Shown piece by piece: positions 45,665 through 53,650 of a stretch of DNA of 64,000 nt. A program made the translations under genes and the position numbers. The DNA lies in the NCBI GenBank assembly GCA_947089855.1, contig CAMUML010000010.1, forward strand, positions 21,393 to 85,392, in the 5' to 3' direction. The notes under the pieces were generated by a model, which was not told the origin of the DNA, searched no databases, and saw only the letters and a list, made by a program, of their open reading frames with translations. Positions within the stretch are counted from its first letter, which is position 1; every line of letters begins with the position of its first letter. The stretch comes from an uncultured Eubacterium sp. (lineage in GTDB: Bacteria; Bacillota; Clostridia; Lachnospirales; Lachnospiraceae).

Positions 45665-45901
45665 TTATATTGTGGCCCAATATTTATAGCTGCCGGTAAC
45701 GCTCTCATTTTCTTCAACAAAAGTTATTTTGCAGGTGTCAGCAATTTTTAATGCATCCTTTATTTTTTGGGGTATTGTAGCATCCATCTGATTTCTGGAT
45801 GCCGATTTTTTTGCCTTTCCTTTCGCCAGCACTGGTGTCAAAAGTCCCATCGTTATACTGAATACAATTGCAGACAATACGGTCAGTTTTACTTTTTTCA
45901 T
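45665..45901 (-). CDS. Small secreted protein of the BlaI/M56 operon
   Basis: 78 residues with a signal peptide (MKKVKLTVLSAIVFSITMGL, probable cut after VLA). The mature part of about 50 residues ends in TCKITFVEENESVTGSYKYW. I do not recognise a family. It lies 44 bases after the M56 gene with AAGGAGG upstream and is likely translated. As the third gene of the operon it might be a ligand or target of the M56 receptor; that is inference from position only. Confidence 0.7.
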   Translation of the reverse strand: MKKVKLTVLSAIVFSITMGLLTPVLAKGKAKKSASRNQMDATIPQKIKDALKIADTCKITFVEENESVTGSYKYWATI

Positions 45902-45945
45902 TTTCCTCCTTAACCCACCCTATATATTTTTGGGTACGGCCTGGT

Positions 45946-47745
45946 TTATAAGGCGCCGCCTTTCACACTTTTTTCCTGCATGCTGCTGCCTGCTCCGTTT
46001 TTTTCCTGCACATGGAACCATGACTCTTTGTAAATTCCGCCATAAGAAGATACTTCCAGTATATCGCTTACGTCTAAATTGCTTCTGGCTGGGTTTGTAC
46101 TGACAACATGTACTTTGCCATCTTCTATTTTCAATGTGACATTTTCATAACTTCTGCCGGAATCAAAATCCTGGATTACATTGATATTTATTATGCCGTT
46201 ACTTCTTAAATAGACGGAGCTGATTTCATAACCCGCTCCTTTGATCCGCCTTACTATGTTTTCTGCGTCATCATATTTTTCCAGTTCATCTGTGGAGATC
46301 TCTTTTGCTGTATATTCTTCAAAACCATTTCCTGTCCATTTCAGATAATACGCTTTGCGTGTATGCCCGCTCCAGCTGCCGTCCATATACACATTGTCAT
46401 ATGCATCCGGATAGACGGCAAAATCTTCCCCATCAAGCTGTTCCAGATATGCGCCTGTGACCACTTCATACGCTTTTCCAGACCTTACGTAATAGCATTT
46501 CGAAAAAATGGTGCTCCCACCTGTGCCGCATGCCACAACGAACAGCTTCTGGCTGCCATTGACCGTATGTATGCATTCTTCATCCTGCCAGATGGCCGTA
46601 TAGCCTTCCTCATCATCCATCAGGCACGTTACACCCTCCGGGCCTGCATACCAGATCTGGCTTGGCCCTTCTGCCACCTCTCCTGCTGCCCCTGTTACCG
46701 CAAACATTTCACCTGTCCCGTCCCCATCAAAATCCGCATAACATTTTTTTAACAGCAGGCCGCCGGAGCGTTCCTTGATTTTCCCGGCCAGCAGCGCTTC
46801 TGTTTCCTTCCCAGGCGTATGAGCATCCCCTTTCCCATCTACTTTTTTGGCAGTCAGAAAAAATATACCGCTCACACCCACAATGACAGCAAGCAGAAAA
46901 GCAACGGCAAAGCGGGGTTTTTTTGCATATAAGATGTGCCGTATCCTATGCTCAGTATTGCTTTCGCCAAAATGCATGATAACGGCCAGGCCGCTTGCCC
47001 TTGATGCGAATTCCAACAGTGCATTAGAATAACGCTTACGTTCATTTATGCTTTTTCCGTGCATGACTCGTTCATCGCAGTACATTTCCAGGTCTTTTCC
47101 CATAAACACATATGCAGCCCATACAAGCGGGTTAAACCAGTGGACTGCCACCGCAAACGCAGCAAGGCATTTTATCAGCGGATCAAGATTTTTGATATGC
47201 TGCCTTTCATGTGACAGGATATCTGCCCACACAGAATCCGCAAGATTTTCCGGCAGATAGATCCGCGGTGGGATATAGGGCATAACAAATGGCATATCCA
47301 CCCGTCCCGTTACCCAGCATCCATCCCCGGGTAAAAAATCAGCATCAGCAATCTTTTTTCGAAGCTCCAAAAAGCGGCGCAAAGAAATCACGCACAGGCA
47401 AAAAACACCTGCAAACCATATAACCGCAAGAACTGCCCCGGCTCCCTGCGTCATGCCTTTCCTTATATCCTTCTCTCCGGCACGTGGTAACGACATTTCA
47501 TTTTCCTGTAAACCCACATCTTTGACGCCTTCTTCCGGCTGCGGGACATGATCCTGCAGCTCCGCTGCATCCGGTTTTCCTTCCGCTTTCACTCCCACAG
47601 ACGTTTTCCCATTTTCTATCATCCGCACATTCATGGCCAGATTCCGCAAAGTGTACAGCGAACCATGCAGCGGCGGCGCAAGCAGCTCCACGAGCAGCAA
47701 TAGCCATAAAATCCGGACAAAACCTTTGGACAGCCGCTCGGTCAT
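45946..47745 (-). CDS. BlaR1/M56-type membrane metalloprotease receptor
   Basis: 599 residues. Zinc motif HERQH (179-183) is followed by HWFNPLVWAAY then DLEMYCDERVM, the M56 (BlaR1/MecR1) pattern. Hydrophobic segments lie at about 9-27, 103-122, 188-212 and 288-308. The C-terminal external part (about 325-585) is not a penicillin-binding domain; it has a DFDGDGTGEMF motif, so the signal is probably not a beta-lactam. On binding a signal the protease would cleave or release BlaI. The usual first transmembrane helix is missing from this ORF and is encoded in another frame just upstream. Confidence 0.85.
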   Translation of the reverse strand: MTERLSKGFVRILWLLLLVELLAPPLHGSLYTLRNLAMNVRMIENGKTSVGVKAEGKPDAAELQDHVPQPEEGVKDVGLQENEMSLPRAGEKDIRKGMTQGAGAVLAVIWFAGVFCLCVISLRRFLELRKKIADADFLPGDGCWVTGRVDMPFVMPYIPPRIYLPENLADSVWADILSHERQHIKNLDPLIKCLAAFAVAVHWFNPLVWAAYVFMGKDLEMYCDERVMHGKSINERKRYSNALLEFASRASGLAVIMHFGESNTEHRIRHILYAKKPRFAVAFLLAVIVGVSGIFFLTAKKVDGKGDAHTPGKETEALLAGKIKERSGGLLLKKCYADFDGDGTGEMFAVTGAAGEVAEGPSQIWYAGPEGVTCLMDDEEGYTAIWQDEECIHTVNGSQKLFVVACGTGGSTIFSKCYYVRSGKAYEVVTGAYLEQLDGEDFAVYPDAYDNVYMDGSWSGHTRKAYYLKWTGNGFEEYTAKEISTDELEKYDDAENIVRRIKGAGYEISSVYLRSNGIININVIQDFDSGRSYENVTLKIEDGKVHVVSTNPARSNLDVSDILEVSSYGGIYKESWFHVQEKNGAGSSMQEKSVKGGAL

Positions 47746-47843
47746 TTTTCAAAAAACAGGATAAATAATACAAATACTGCGCCTGCCGCACTGTTTTGCA
47801 GCACAGTTCCATAAAATATTGAATGAAGCATTTCCACTGCCAT
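47742..47843 (-). CDS. 33-codon ORF encoding the detached first helix of the M56 protein
   Basis: Starts with ATG 47843 behind GGAGGGG and codes MAVEMLHSIFYGTVLQNSAA then a hydrophobic GAVFVLFILFF ending EK. Its TGA overlaps the M56 ATG (ATGA). Intact M56 proteins of this type begin with just such a segment, joined directly to the TERLSKGFVRILW part. So this is either a frameshift in a T/A-rich stretch or a translationally coupled split gene. Confidence 0.65.
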   Translation of the reverse strand: MAVEMLHSIFYGTVLQNSAAGAVFVLFILFFEK

Positions 47844-47862
47844 ATCATTCCCCTCCATTCCA

Positions 47863-48222
47863 TCAATCTTCTGTGACGTCGCGGATCAGTTTCTGCAGAT
47901 GTTCCGCCTCTTCTTTTGTCAGTTTCCGGTCCTGCAGATAGGCAGTAATAAAAGACGGCAGGCTCCCTCCGAATTTCCGTTTTAGGAAACGATCGCTTTC
48001 CTGCTTTTGCATACAATCCCTTGATACCAGAGAACGCACAATCGTATTTTCGCTGCTTACAATCTTTTTATCACTTAATTTGCGTATTACCGTATAGGTT
48101 GTTGATTTTTTCCAGTTTAGCCGTTCACTGCAAAACCGGACCATGTCCATAGAACTTACTGGTTCCTCTTCCCATAAGATTTCCATAAAACGGTATTCGC
48201 TTTCACTAATATGATACTCCAT
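47863..48222 (-). CDS. blaI: BlaI/MecI-family repressor
   Basis: 119 residues from ATG 48222 (GGAGGGG six bases upstream; the longer frame upstream lacks a site). ISESEYRFMEILWEEEPVSS and LNWKKSTTYTVIRKLSDKKI form the winged helix, and the C-terminal helices (about 75-119) the dimer and cleavage region. It represses its own operon with the M56 receptor, 19 bases downstream. An outward dyad CTGTAA-N8-TTACAG (48244-48263) in the promoter region is a possible operator. Confidence 0.9.
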   Translation of the reverse strand: MEYHISESEYRFMEILWEEEPVSSMDMVRFCSERLNWKKSTTYTVIRKLSDKKIVSSENTIVRSLVSRDCMQKQESDRFLKRKFGGSLPSFITAYLQDRKLTKEEAEHLQKLIRDVTED

Positions 48223-48249
48223 AGCTTCCCCTCCTGTTAGGAACTGTAA

Positions 48250-48313
48250 GTTACTATTTACAGCCTCATAACTAAGAATGTTTGTCAAGAGCAAATTGGC
48301 TGTGAATAGTAAC
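48250..48313. repeat. Inverted repeat with CCGTGAATAGTAAC-type ends over the blaI promoter
   Basis: GTTACTATTTACAGCC (48250-48265) and GGCTGTGAATAGTAAC (48298-48313) pair with one mismatch. The ends match the repeats at 7147 and 14785. A minus-strand TTGACA (48288-48283) lies inside, so the element may carry or disturb the blaI promoter. Confidence 0.7.
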
Positions 48314-48466
48314 AACTGTAAAGAAATAATCTAACAAACTTACTTGTCTTTTTCTCCGATAGCACCAGGCAAAAATCAGTTACATAGCCCGCTATGCGCC
48401 TGATTTTTGCCTGGCACTCTCGAAGAAAAATCCGGCGTAACTTTATCAGATTATTTCTTTACAGTT
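48314..48466. repeat. 153-bp MITE-like hairpin
   Basis: Ends AACTGTAAAGAAATAATC (48314-48331) and GATTATTTCTTTACAGTT (48449-48466) are exact reverse complements. Inside, CCAGGCAAAAATCAG and CTGATTTTTGCCTGG also pair perfectly, so almost the whole element folds on itself. It abuts the previous repeat without a gap. Confidence 0.8.
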
Positions 48467-48595
48467 CCTTATTATACAGTTTATAGATATAGACCTTTCA
48501 GAGCCTAGTCTACATCTATAGACCTGTTTTGTCAAGAGGTTTTGCAACCTGCCGATTCGGTCAAGTACTATAAAAATCTTGTTAAGTATAAATAA

Positions 48596-48748
48596 ATGAC
48601 TTCCTTTCTTTTCATGCACCGGTTCTTTCGGTGCGCTGTGGCTGTTTTAACAGGAACCAGGTTCTTAGGTATACTCATTGTCGCCCTTGCGAATTTGTTT
48701 TATCAGATTTACAAGGGAAAAAGAAATAGCCGCCACTACTACCAATAG
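48596..48748 (+). CDS. Possible small membrane peptide (type I toxin-like)
   Basis: 50 codons: a start MTSFLFMHRFFRCAV, a hydrophobic LGILIVALANLFYQIY and a basic end KGKRNSRHYYQ, as in small hydrophobic toxins of mobile elements. It is followed at once by an imperfect hairpin (AGCCG..CGGCT, 48729-48757). No clear ribosome site. The remaining sequence of 48467-48956 shows no gene. Confidence 0.3.
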   Translation: MTSFLFMHRFFRCAVAVLTGTRFLGILIVALANLFYQIYKGKRNSRHYYQ

Positions 48749-48956
48749 CGACGGCTGGCCTCATTTGAGGTATTAGCATTATCGTTTGAGGGGTAGAGCC
48801 GCTTCTGTGGCTTTTCCCTTTTCTACGTCTAATAAAGCATATCTGGAAACAGATTTCAAGAGCCTTTTTTATCTGGCACATACTGAAAAATATCCCCTAT
48901 ATCGGAATGGAACAGTTCACATATTTTGCAGGAAGTTCAGTCCATCGCAAAAAAAC

Positions 48957-48985
48957 TTGACACATATTTATCTAATAATTATAAT
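48957..48985 (+). promoter_or_regulatory. brnTA promoter
   Basis: TTGACA 48957-48962, 17-base spacer, TATAAT 48980-48985. Transcription starting seven bases after the -10 would begin at or next to the brnT ATG (48992). Confidence 0.8.
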
Positions 48986-48991
48986 ATAAGT

Positions 48992-49279
48992 ATGAAAGAA
49001 ATAGAATTCACATGGGATGAAAACAAAAACCAAAAAAACCAGAAAAAACATAGGGTGTCGTTTGAAGAAGCTGTAAGCGTGTTTTATGATGAAATGGCAT
49101 TATTAAGGGATGACCCAGACCATTCAGAAAAAGAGGACAGGTTTGTAATTTTAGGTATGAGTAATAGGGCAAAGCTTCTTGTTGTATGCCATTGTTACAG
49201 GGATTCCGACACAATGATCCGTATCATATCAGCAAGAAAAGCAACAGTGACAGAGAGCAGGCAGTACTATGAATTTTAA
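48992..49279 (+). CDS. brnT: BrnT-type ribonuclease toxin
   Basis: 95 residues. WDENKNQKNQKKHRVSFEEA then VSVFYDE, followed by RFVILGMSNRAKLLVVCHCY and IRIISARKAT, then ESRQYYE: the full BrnT pattern, a RelE-fold RNase that stops translation. ATG 48992 is the only start that gives the standard N-terminus, yet no ribosome site precedes it and the promoter ends six bases upstream, so the mRNA may be leaderless. BrnA follows after 12 bases. Confidence 0.9.
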   Translation: MKEIEFTWDENKNQKNQKKHRVSFEEAVSVFYDEMALLRDDPDHSEKEDRFVILGMSNRAKLLVVCHCYRDSDTMIRIISARKATVTESRQYYEF

Positions 49280-49291
49280 GGAGGTTTACGC

Positions 49292-49507
49292 ATGAGGGAT
49301 GAATATGATTTTTCCAAAACAGAAGCACGAAGAAATCCATATGCCAAGAAATTGAAAAAACAGATAACTATAAACATTGATAATGAAACCATTAATTATT
49401 TCAAAGGACAGAGTGAGAAATCCGGTATACCATATCAGACACTTATTAATTTGTATTTGTCAGATTGTGCAAAACAAAAAAAGCAATTAAATATGACTTG
49501 GAAATGA
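49292..49507 (+). CDS. brnA: BrnA-type antitoxin
   Basis: 71 residues; starts after TAAGGAGG. FSKTEARRNPYAKKLKKQIT then NIDNETINYFKGQSEKSGIPYQTLINLYL is the BrnA ribbon-helix-helix form with its N-terminal toxin-binding stretch. The strong ribosome site, compared with none for brnT, should give more antitoxin than toxin. The complex would repress the 48957 promoter. Confidence 0.9.
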   Translation: MRDEYDFSKTEARRNPYAKKLKKQITINIDNETINYFKGQSEKSGIPYQTLINLYLSDCAKQKKQLNMTWK

Positions 49508-49524
49508 TAAGCAAGAATAAAAGT

Positions 49525-49557
49525 AAAAGACAGGGCGTGTGTTCCTGTCTTTTTTTG
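49525..49557 (+). terminator. Intrinsic terminator of brnTA
   Basis: AAAAGACAGG..CCTGTCTTTTTTT, stem of ten with a T-run, 17 bases after the brnA stop. Confidence 0.85.
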
Positions 49558-49643
49558 TGTTGTTAATCCTCTTTATCGGGCAGATTCTTTTTAATAAATT
49601 CCTTTATTGCTTAATTGTGTATAAAATATAACTGATATGCTTT

Positions 49644-49657
49644 ACAATGTGTATTGT
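49644..49657. promoter_or_regulatory. Palindrome upstream of the RelB-type antitoxin
   Basis: ACAAT-GTGT-ATTGT, 38 bases before the antitoxin start, in the position of an autoregulatory site. Confidence 0.4.
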
Positions 49658-49694
49658 ATGTGAAATGATAAAGAAAAAAAGGAGTGTGGCACAT

Positions 49695-49955
49695 ATGGCA
49701 CAGACAATGGTAAACTTTAGAATTGATGAAGATGTAAAACGGAAAATGGAATCGGCTTGCAAGGAAATGGGATTGTCACTTAGTACGGCTTTCAATTTTT
49801 TTGCGGTTAAGGTTGGCAATGAAAGAAGAATTCCTTTTGAAGTGGCGGCAGACCCATTTTATAGTGAAAGCAATATGAAAGTATTGGAAGAACGTATTGC
49901 AAATCTTGATTCTGGAAAATCCATTCCCAAAGAACACGAATTGATTGAGGTGTGA
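49695..49955 (+). CDS. RelB/DinJ-family antitoxin
   Basis: 86 residues from ATG 49695 (GGAG 10 bases upstream). VNFRIDEDVKRKMESACKEM and GLSLSTAFNFFAVKVGNERR are the ribbon-helix-helix of the RelB/DinJ group; the C-terminal tail would wrap the toxin. The partner gene three bases downstream is broken, so this is an orphan antitoxin, which might still counter related toxins or repress the promoter. Confidence 0.9.
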   Translation: MAQTMVNFRIDEDVKRKMESACKEMGLSLSTAFNFFAVKVGNERRIPFEVAADPFYSESNMKVLEERIANLDSGKSIPKEHELIEV

Positions 49956-49958
49956 TAC

Positions 49959-50223
49959 ATGGGGATATTTTGGGAAGATGAAGCATGGAATGAATATCTT
50001 GAATGGCAGGAACAGGACAAGAAAACGTTGAGAAAGATAAATAAACTTAATTAAAGATATTTAAAGAACCCCTTTTGAGGGAACAGGGCATCCGGAGCCG
50101 CTATCGGGAAATTTATCTGGGTGGTGGAGTCGCCATATTGATGAGAAGAACCGAATTGTGTACAAGACGCTAGTAAGCAGCACAACAATTCTTTCTTGTA
50201 AAGGACACTACAACGACAAATAG
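49959..50223 (+). pseudogene. YoeB/Txe-type toxin, frameshifted
   Basis: ATG 49959 reads MGIFWEDEAWNEYLEWQEQD then KKTLRKINKL, the YoeB/Txe N-terminus. The frame then shifts: the rest, PFEGTGHPEPLSGNLSGWWS then RHIDEKNRIVYK and LSCKGHYND, is in another frame and is preceded by an in-frame TAA near 50052. The catalytic end is preserved in sequence but cannot be joined to the start without a frameshift. Confidence 0.85.
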
Positions 50224-50228
50224 AAATA

Positions 50229-50262
50229 CAAAAAGACAGGGGTTTTGCTCTGTCTTTTTTGT
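50229..50262 (+). terminator. Intrinsic terminator after the toxin remnant
   Basis: AAAAGACAG..CTGTCTTTTTT, nearly the same stem as the brnTA terminator at 49525. Confidence 0.8.
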
Positions 50263-50266
50263 TTCC

Positions 50267-50392
50267 TTATTCTGCTTTATCGGGCAGATCCTTTTCTTTT
50301 TGGGTGTAGCGCGGGATTTCGGTTAGTTCGGAAATACGTTCAATAGCCTTTGTTTTCCCTGTTTCGTTTAGTTTCTTAAATGTTTTTACTAA
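50267..50392 (-). pseudogene. Gene tail cut by the IS insertion
   Basis: The minus-strand frame codes LVKTFKKLNETGKTKAIERI then SELTEIPRYTQKEKD, like the charged C-terminal helix of small XRE-type regulators. The frame runs into the IS end at 50393, so the N-terminal part is gone. I did not find it on the far side of the IS, which suggests a deletion or rearrangement as well. Confidence 0.5.
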
Positions 50393-51538
50393 CACCACTT
50401 TACAACTTTTTGGAAAATAAAATAATGCACAATGCACTTTCGGGTGTATAATGAATTTGCGAATACATTTACACGAAAGAGGTGTGACCTTGTACGTCAA
50501 ACTTATTATACAACGAAAACAACCTGATTGGTAGACTGTACCGTTATTTTTATATTTATTTTAAAACTTTTTCCGCGCCGGCTATTGAAACCCTGTTTTT
50601 GCCTGTATTATCCATTCTGGCTGTAGAACCGGCAGATTCTATCCGTTCCCTGTACAGGCATTTTTTATCAGGGGTTACAAAGAAATCCCTGAATGCATTT
50701 TACTATGCATGTTCCTATGCAAAGGCTGATTATTCCAGGTTTATGAATGCCACGGCAGGCATGCCTCTGAAGCTTATACCGGAAAAACTGCAGACGCAGC
50801 CTGTTTCCATCATAGATGAATATGAAAACCTTGGCATTATAGGAAATGCCAGGCCTGATCCTGTCATTTATGGCCCCCGCCGCAGCGGGCGGGGAAAAGG
50901 GGACGGCCTGCACTGCATGGAAAAAGGCTTTCTGTCCAGGATGGTTTTACGCTGCCTGATGAAAAAACCGGGGACTATTATATGGCCGTGCGCCGTGCCC
51001 TGGCTAACATTTTTGGGAAAAGGACGTCCTGGCGTATGTTACATCCGCTGATAAAACAAAAGGCAGCAGGCGTTTATTTTTCAGCACAGTTTCCCCAGAA
51101 CAGCTGCAGATATTCTGCGCATGGCAGGGGAAACCCCCGTTAAACCAGACAGGGGGCAGCCGGATGCAGTTTATACCCGTGATGCTGTATGCATTTCGGT
51201 GGCCGATAGAAGCCAGTTATTACGAACAGAAAACATTCTGGCCATTATGCAGTTATATGGTGCGCAGCCGCAGAGGGGTCGAAATGCTGGTTAATCTGAT
51301 TAATACCGTATACTGTGCAATGAAAATCCTGCCATATCAGGACAAGGCATTTTATCAATACCAGACAGAAAGCGTGCAGGAGTTCCGGTTTGCGTTAAGT
51401 GGACAGATCCGGCAGCAGGTATTTTATGCCATTTTCGTAGGAAAAGTTGAAACAGGCATAAAATCGAATGCCTTAATAAATGCCTTAAAACAGCTAGTTA
51501 AGAAACAGGGGTATCATTTATAAAGTTGTAAAGTCGTG
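50393..51538 (+). mobile_element. IS4-family insertion sequence, decayed (copy 1)
   Basis: Ends CACCACTTTACAACTTT (left) and, read inverted, CACGACTTTACAACTTT (right, 51522-51538) match at 16 of 17 positions. About 1.15 kb. The C-terminal transposase piece has the YREK signature spaced as in IS4: Y-x2-R-x3-E-x6-K (YAFRWPIEASYYEQK). I could not see a convincing target-site duplication, consistent with later rearrangement. Confidence 0.85.
50488..51523 (+). pseudogene. IS4-family transposase, frameshifted (copy 1)
   Basis: The first frame is open from a TGA at 50485-50487, with no clear ATG, to 51051 and holds the N-terminal part (APAIETLFLPVLSILAVE). The YREK part is in a different frame, 51164-51523, and in that frame similarity reaches back before 51164 (SADKTKGSRRLFFSTV). 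At least one frameshift lies near 51010-51050. No functional product is expected. Confidence 0.85.
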
Positions 51539-51643
51539 TTATTTTTATGTAAATTTGAAGTTAAAGAGCAATCCAGTATCGCTGAGTATATAACGCTCAT
51601 TTAACATTTTACTGACAAATCCCTTTCGATGCTCATAACCGTC

Positions 51644-52636
51644 CTAATAACTATCTATATCATTATTTGCGTCATGGCTGGTCCATACTGCTTCCCTCTT
51701 TTCTTGTAAAGATTCTACGTTTTGTATTAATGTGTAACAAGTACGCTCATAATGAGGTTTTAGGATCGTATATTCAGAAACAGGACGAAATTTAAATTCC
51801 GTAATATAATACGAAACCAATTTTCGGATGCGATCTTTACTTTCATTTGAATCTTCTTCATCATCAGGATCATAATCGGGAGTCCAAATTGGAATGGGTT
51901 TTGTTTCCTGACTATCTGACTCTGTATTGTCAGCCGCAAAAAGGTAAACATATTTACACCCAACCATTTCAGATATTTTCAAAATATGCGGAACTATAAT
52001 TTCCCAAAAAACATAAACACCCAGTTTAAAATCTAATTTTATTGGCGGGCAGTATTGTGCATTTCTGCATAAAAATTTAATATCTATAGCAGGAAATGTT
52101 TCTTTTACTTGTTTTATGTGATCACTTTCACCAGTTTCTTCAAGAGCTTCTTCTTTTTCTTCCTTTCTATTAGCTTTTTCATTCGCTAAATTCATTAAAG
52201 TTGTTACTCTGTCTACATCCTCAATCTTATCATAAAATTCGCCTAGCGCTTCGGTGCAATCATTATCGGCTGCTTCTTGTTCTTCTGGACTTAAATCTTG
52301 TTTATGGCACAATTTAAGCGCTTTTATGTATTTCTCAACAATTGGCCGCTCTATGGATGACAAATTAAGCGGATTCCACTCTGAATAGAGTATGCCACAG
52401 TTCAATGCATAATAAAAAGCCACTTGGCGTGTAGATTTATCTCTTACAAGAAAAACTTTTGTATTTCGGCGCTGGTCATCATCCCAGGCTTTATTGGCTA
52501 AATAATCAGAAATACGATTCCCCTTTGTCGCTTGTTCAAAATTCTTTATGTCCTCTTTGTTCGTGTCATACATTCTCAAACTTTCAACAATTAAATTTTC
52601 AGAAAGAAAATGTTTTTGCTCATTAATGGAACTCAT
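51644..52636 (-). CDS. GNAT-like putative toxin partner of Panacea protein (copy 1)
   Basis: 330 residues. The N-terminal part contains DRNTKVFLV-type strands (RRNTKVFLVRDKSTRQVAFY then YALNCG), the middle (about 120-185) is highly charged, and the C-terminal part (GVYVFWEIIVPHILKISEMV, GCKYVYLFAAD, YYITEFKFRP) resembles the acetyl-CoA-binding and last strands of GNAT acetyltransferases. I infer a GNAT-like fold split by a charged insertion. Its place directly after a Panacea gene suggests a toxin, since Panacea proteins neutralise many different toxins. The start has only a weak AAAGGG site and lies just after a terminator hairpin. Confidence 0.65.
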   Translation of the reverse strand: MSSINEQKHFLSENLIVESLRMYDTNKEDIKNFEQATKGNRISDYLANKAWDDDQRRNTKVFLVRDKSTRQVAFYYALNCGILYSEWNPLNLSSIERPIVEKYIKALKLCHKQDLSPEEQEAADNDCTEALGEFYDKIEDVDRVTTLMNLANEKANRKEEKEEALEETGESDHIKQVKETFPAIDIKFLCRNAQYCPPIKLDFKLGVYVFWEIIVPHILKISEMVGCKYVYLFAADNTESDSQETKPIPIWTPDYDPDDEEDSNESKDRIRKLVSYYITEFKFRPVSEYTILKPHYERTCYTLIQNVESLQEKREAVWTSHDANNDIDSY

Positions 52637-52654
52637 ATGTTATAGTACCCTTTC

Positions 52655-52682
52655 AAAAAAACCACAGACCCTAGTCTGTGGT
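52655..52682 (-). terminator. Hairpin plus T-run between antitoxin and partner gene (copy 1)
   Basis: On the minus strand ACCACAGAC-TAGG-GTCTGTGGT, a perfect 9-bp stem, is followed by TTTTTT. It starts six bases after the Panacea stop and ends 18 bases before the partner's start codon, so most transcripts should end before the partner. Confidence 0.85.
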
Positions 52683-52688
52683 TTGATT

Positions 52689-53150
52689 CTATGCTAAAAC
52701 TACACCTTTTCGCCGTAGCAGCTCACGCTTTGCATCTACTCGCATAGCGCTAAGACTCAGCTTCTTTTTGCCCGGATCATTCGGCTCCAATCCTGCCCGT
52801 GCCTGTTTCCATGAATACTCTTCATGTGAAAGTGAACTCAAATCCCAGGGACTAACTGATTCATAACGATGAAAGACACTGGAAACTAACTCTTTTTCTT
52901 TTTCGGTAAGTGCCCCATAATCTGAACCAAACATATGGCCCGTTAAATATTCTTTTCTAACTTCTGTAAGAACCGGACCGTATTTCCAGGCTTCGAATTC
53001 CCCATCAAACAAAGGACTATCTGTGATCATTAATGACTCCCTCTGTGAAAAATACATTAGTTTATGCATTTCCATTTGATCCATAGCATAACCGTGTTTG
53101 TTTAAATTACAATCATTCAAGTATTTTGCAACAGATAAAGTATTTGCCAT
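52689..53150 (-). CDS. Panacea (DUF4065) domain antitoxin-like protein (copy 1)
   Basis: 153 residues from ATG 53150, with AAAGGAGG eight bases upstream. TLSVAKYLNDC, MDQMEMHKLMYFSQRESLM, PLFDGEFEAWKYGPVLTEVR then KEY, and the C-terminal LSHEEYSWKQAR are the Panacea/GepA pattern. Panacea proteins act as antitoxins for unrelated toxins by direct binding. The strong ribosome site contrasts with the weak one of the partner gene. Confidence 0.85.
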   Translation of the reverse strand: MANTLSVAKYLNDCNLNKHGYAMDQMEMHKLMYFSQRESLMITDSPLFDGEFEAWKYGPVLTEVRKEYLTGHMFGSDYGALTEKEKELVSSVFHRYESVSPWDLSSLSHEEYSWKQARAGLEPNDPGKKKLSLSAMRVDAKRELLRRKGVVLA

Positions 53151-53650
53151 ATCTAATCCTCCTTTCCTTGATATAGATATAGTATACACGTAAACACAGA
53201 AATTTACCATATGTATTTCATAAATTATTCAAATTTTTTGTTTAAAATCTTATACAATTTGCACAAATTATTCCTTAATGTAGAGCAGATATCTATATGA
53301 AATCCCGTATATATCTTCTTATATATGAATACAGTATGGTAGCAGCAATCCCTCCCGCCTATATATCTTCTAGGCATGATATTTTTGATTTTTATTATTG
53401 AGCTGATTAGCAGTGATGTTTCCTTGACGAATTCTTAAAAAAAGGGGCATAAAACTTCTGTGAAATTTTCTGGAAACAATTATGCTGCTGTCAAAGTTCA
53501 CATTGGCTGCTATTCTGGCTTTACCTGCAGTACGCGGATGTTTCCCGTGTTTCATAAAATTCGATTTTGTATGGGAAGCTGTTGCAAAGATTAAATATTG
53601 TATATCTTGATGAATGTACCACTTTTGTAGCAATTAATTGTATGCCAGTG

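Noticed and set aside
53370-53633. 87-codon minus-strand ORF between the Panacea gene and the relaxase
   Set aside because: No ribosome site, no recognisable domain, and neighbouring sequence is transposase debris.
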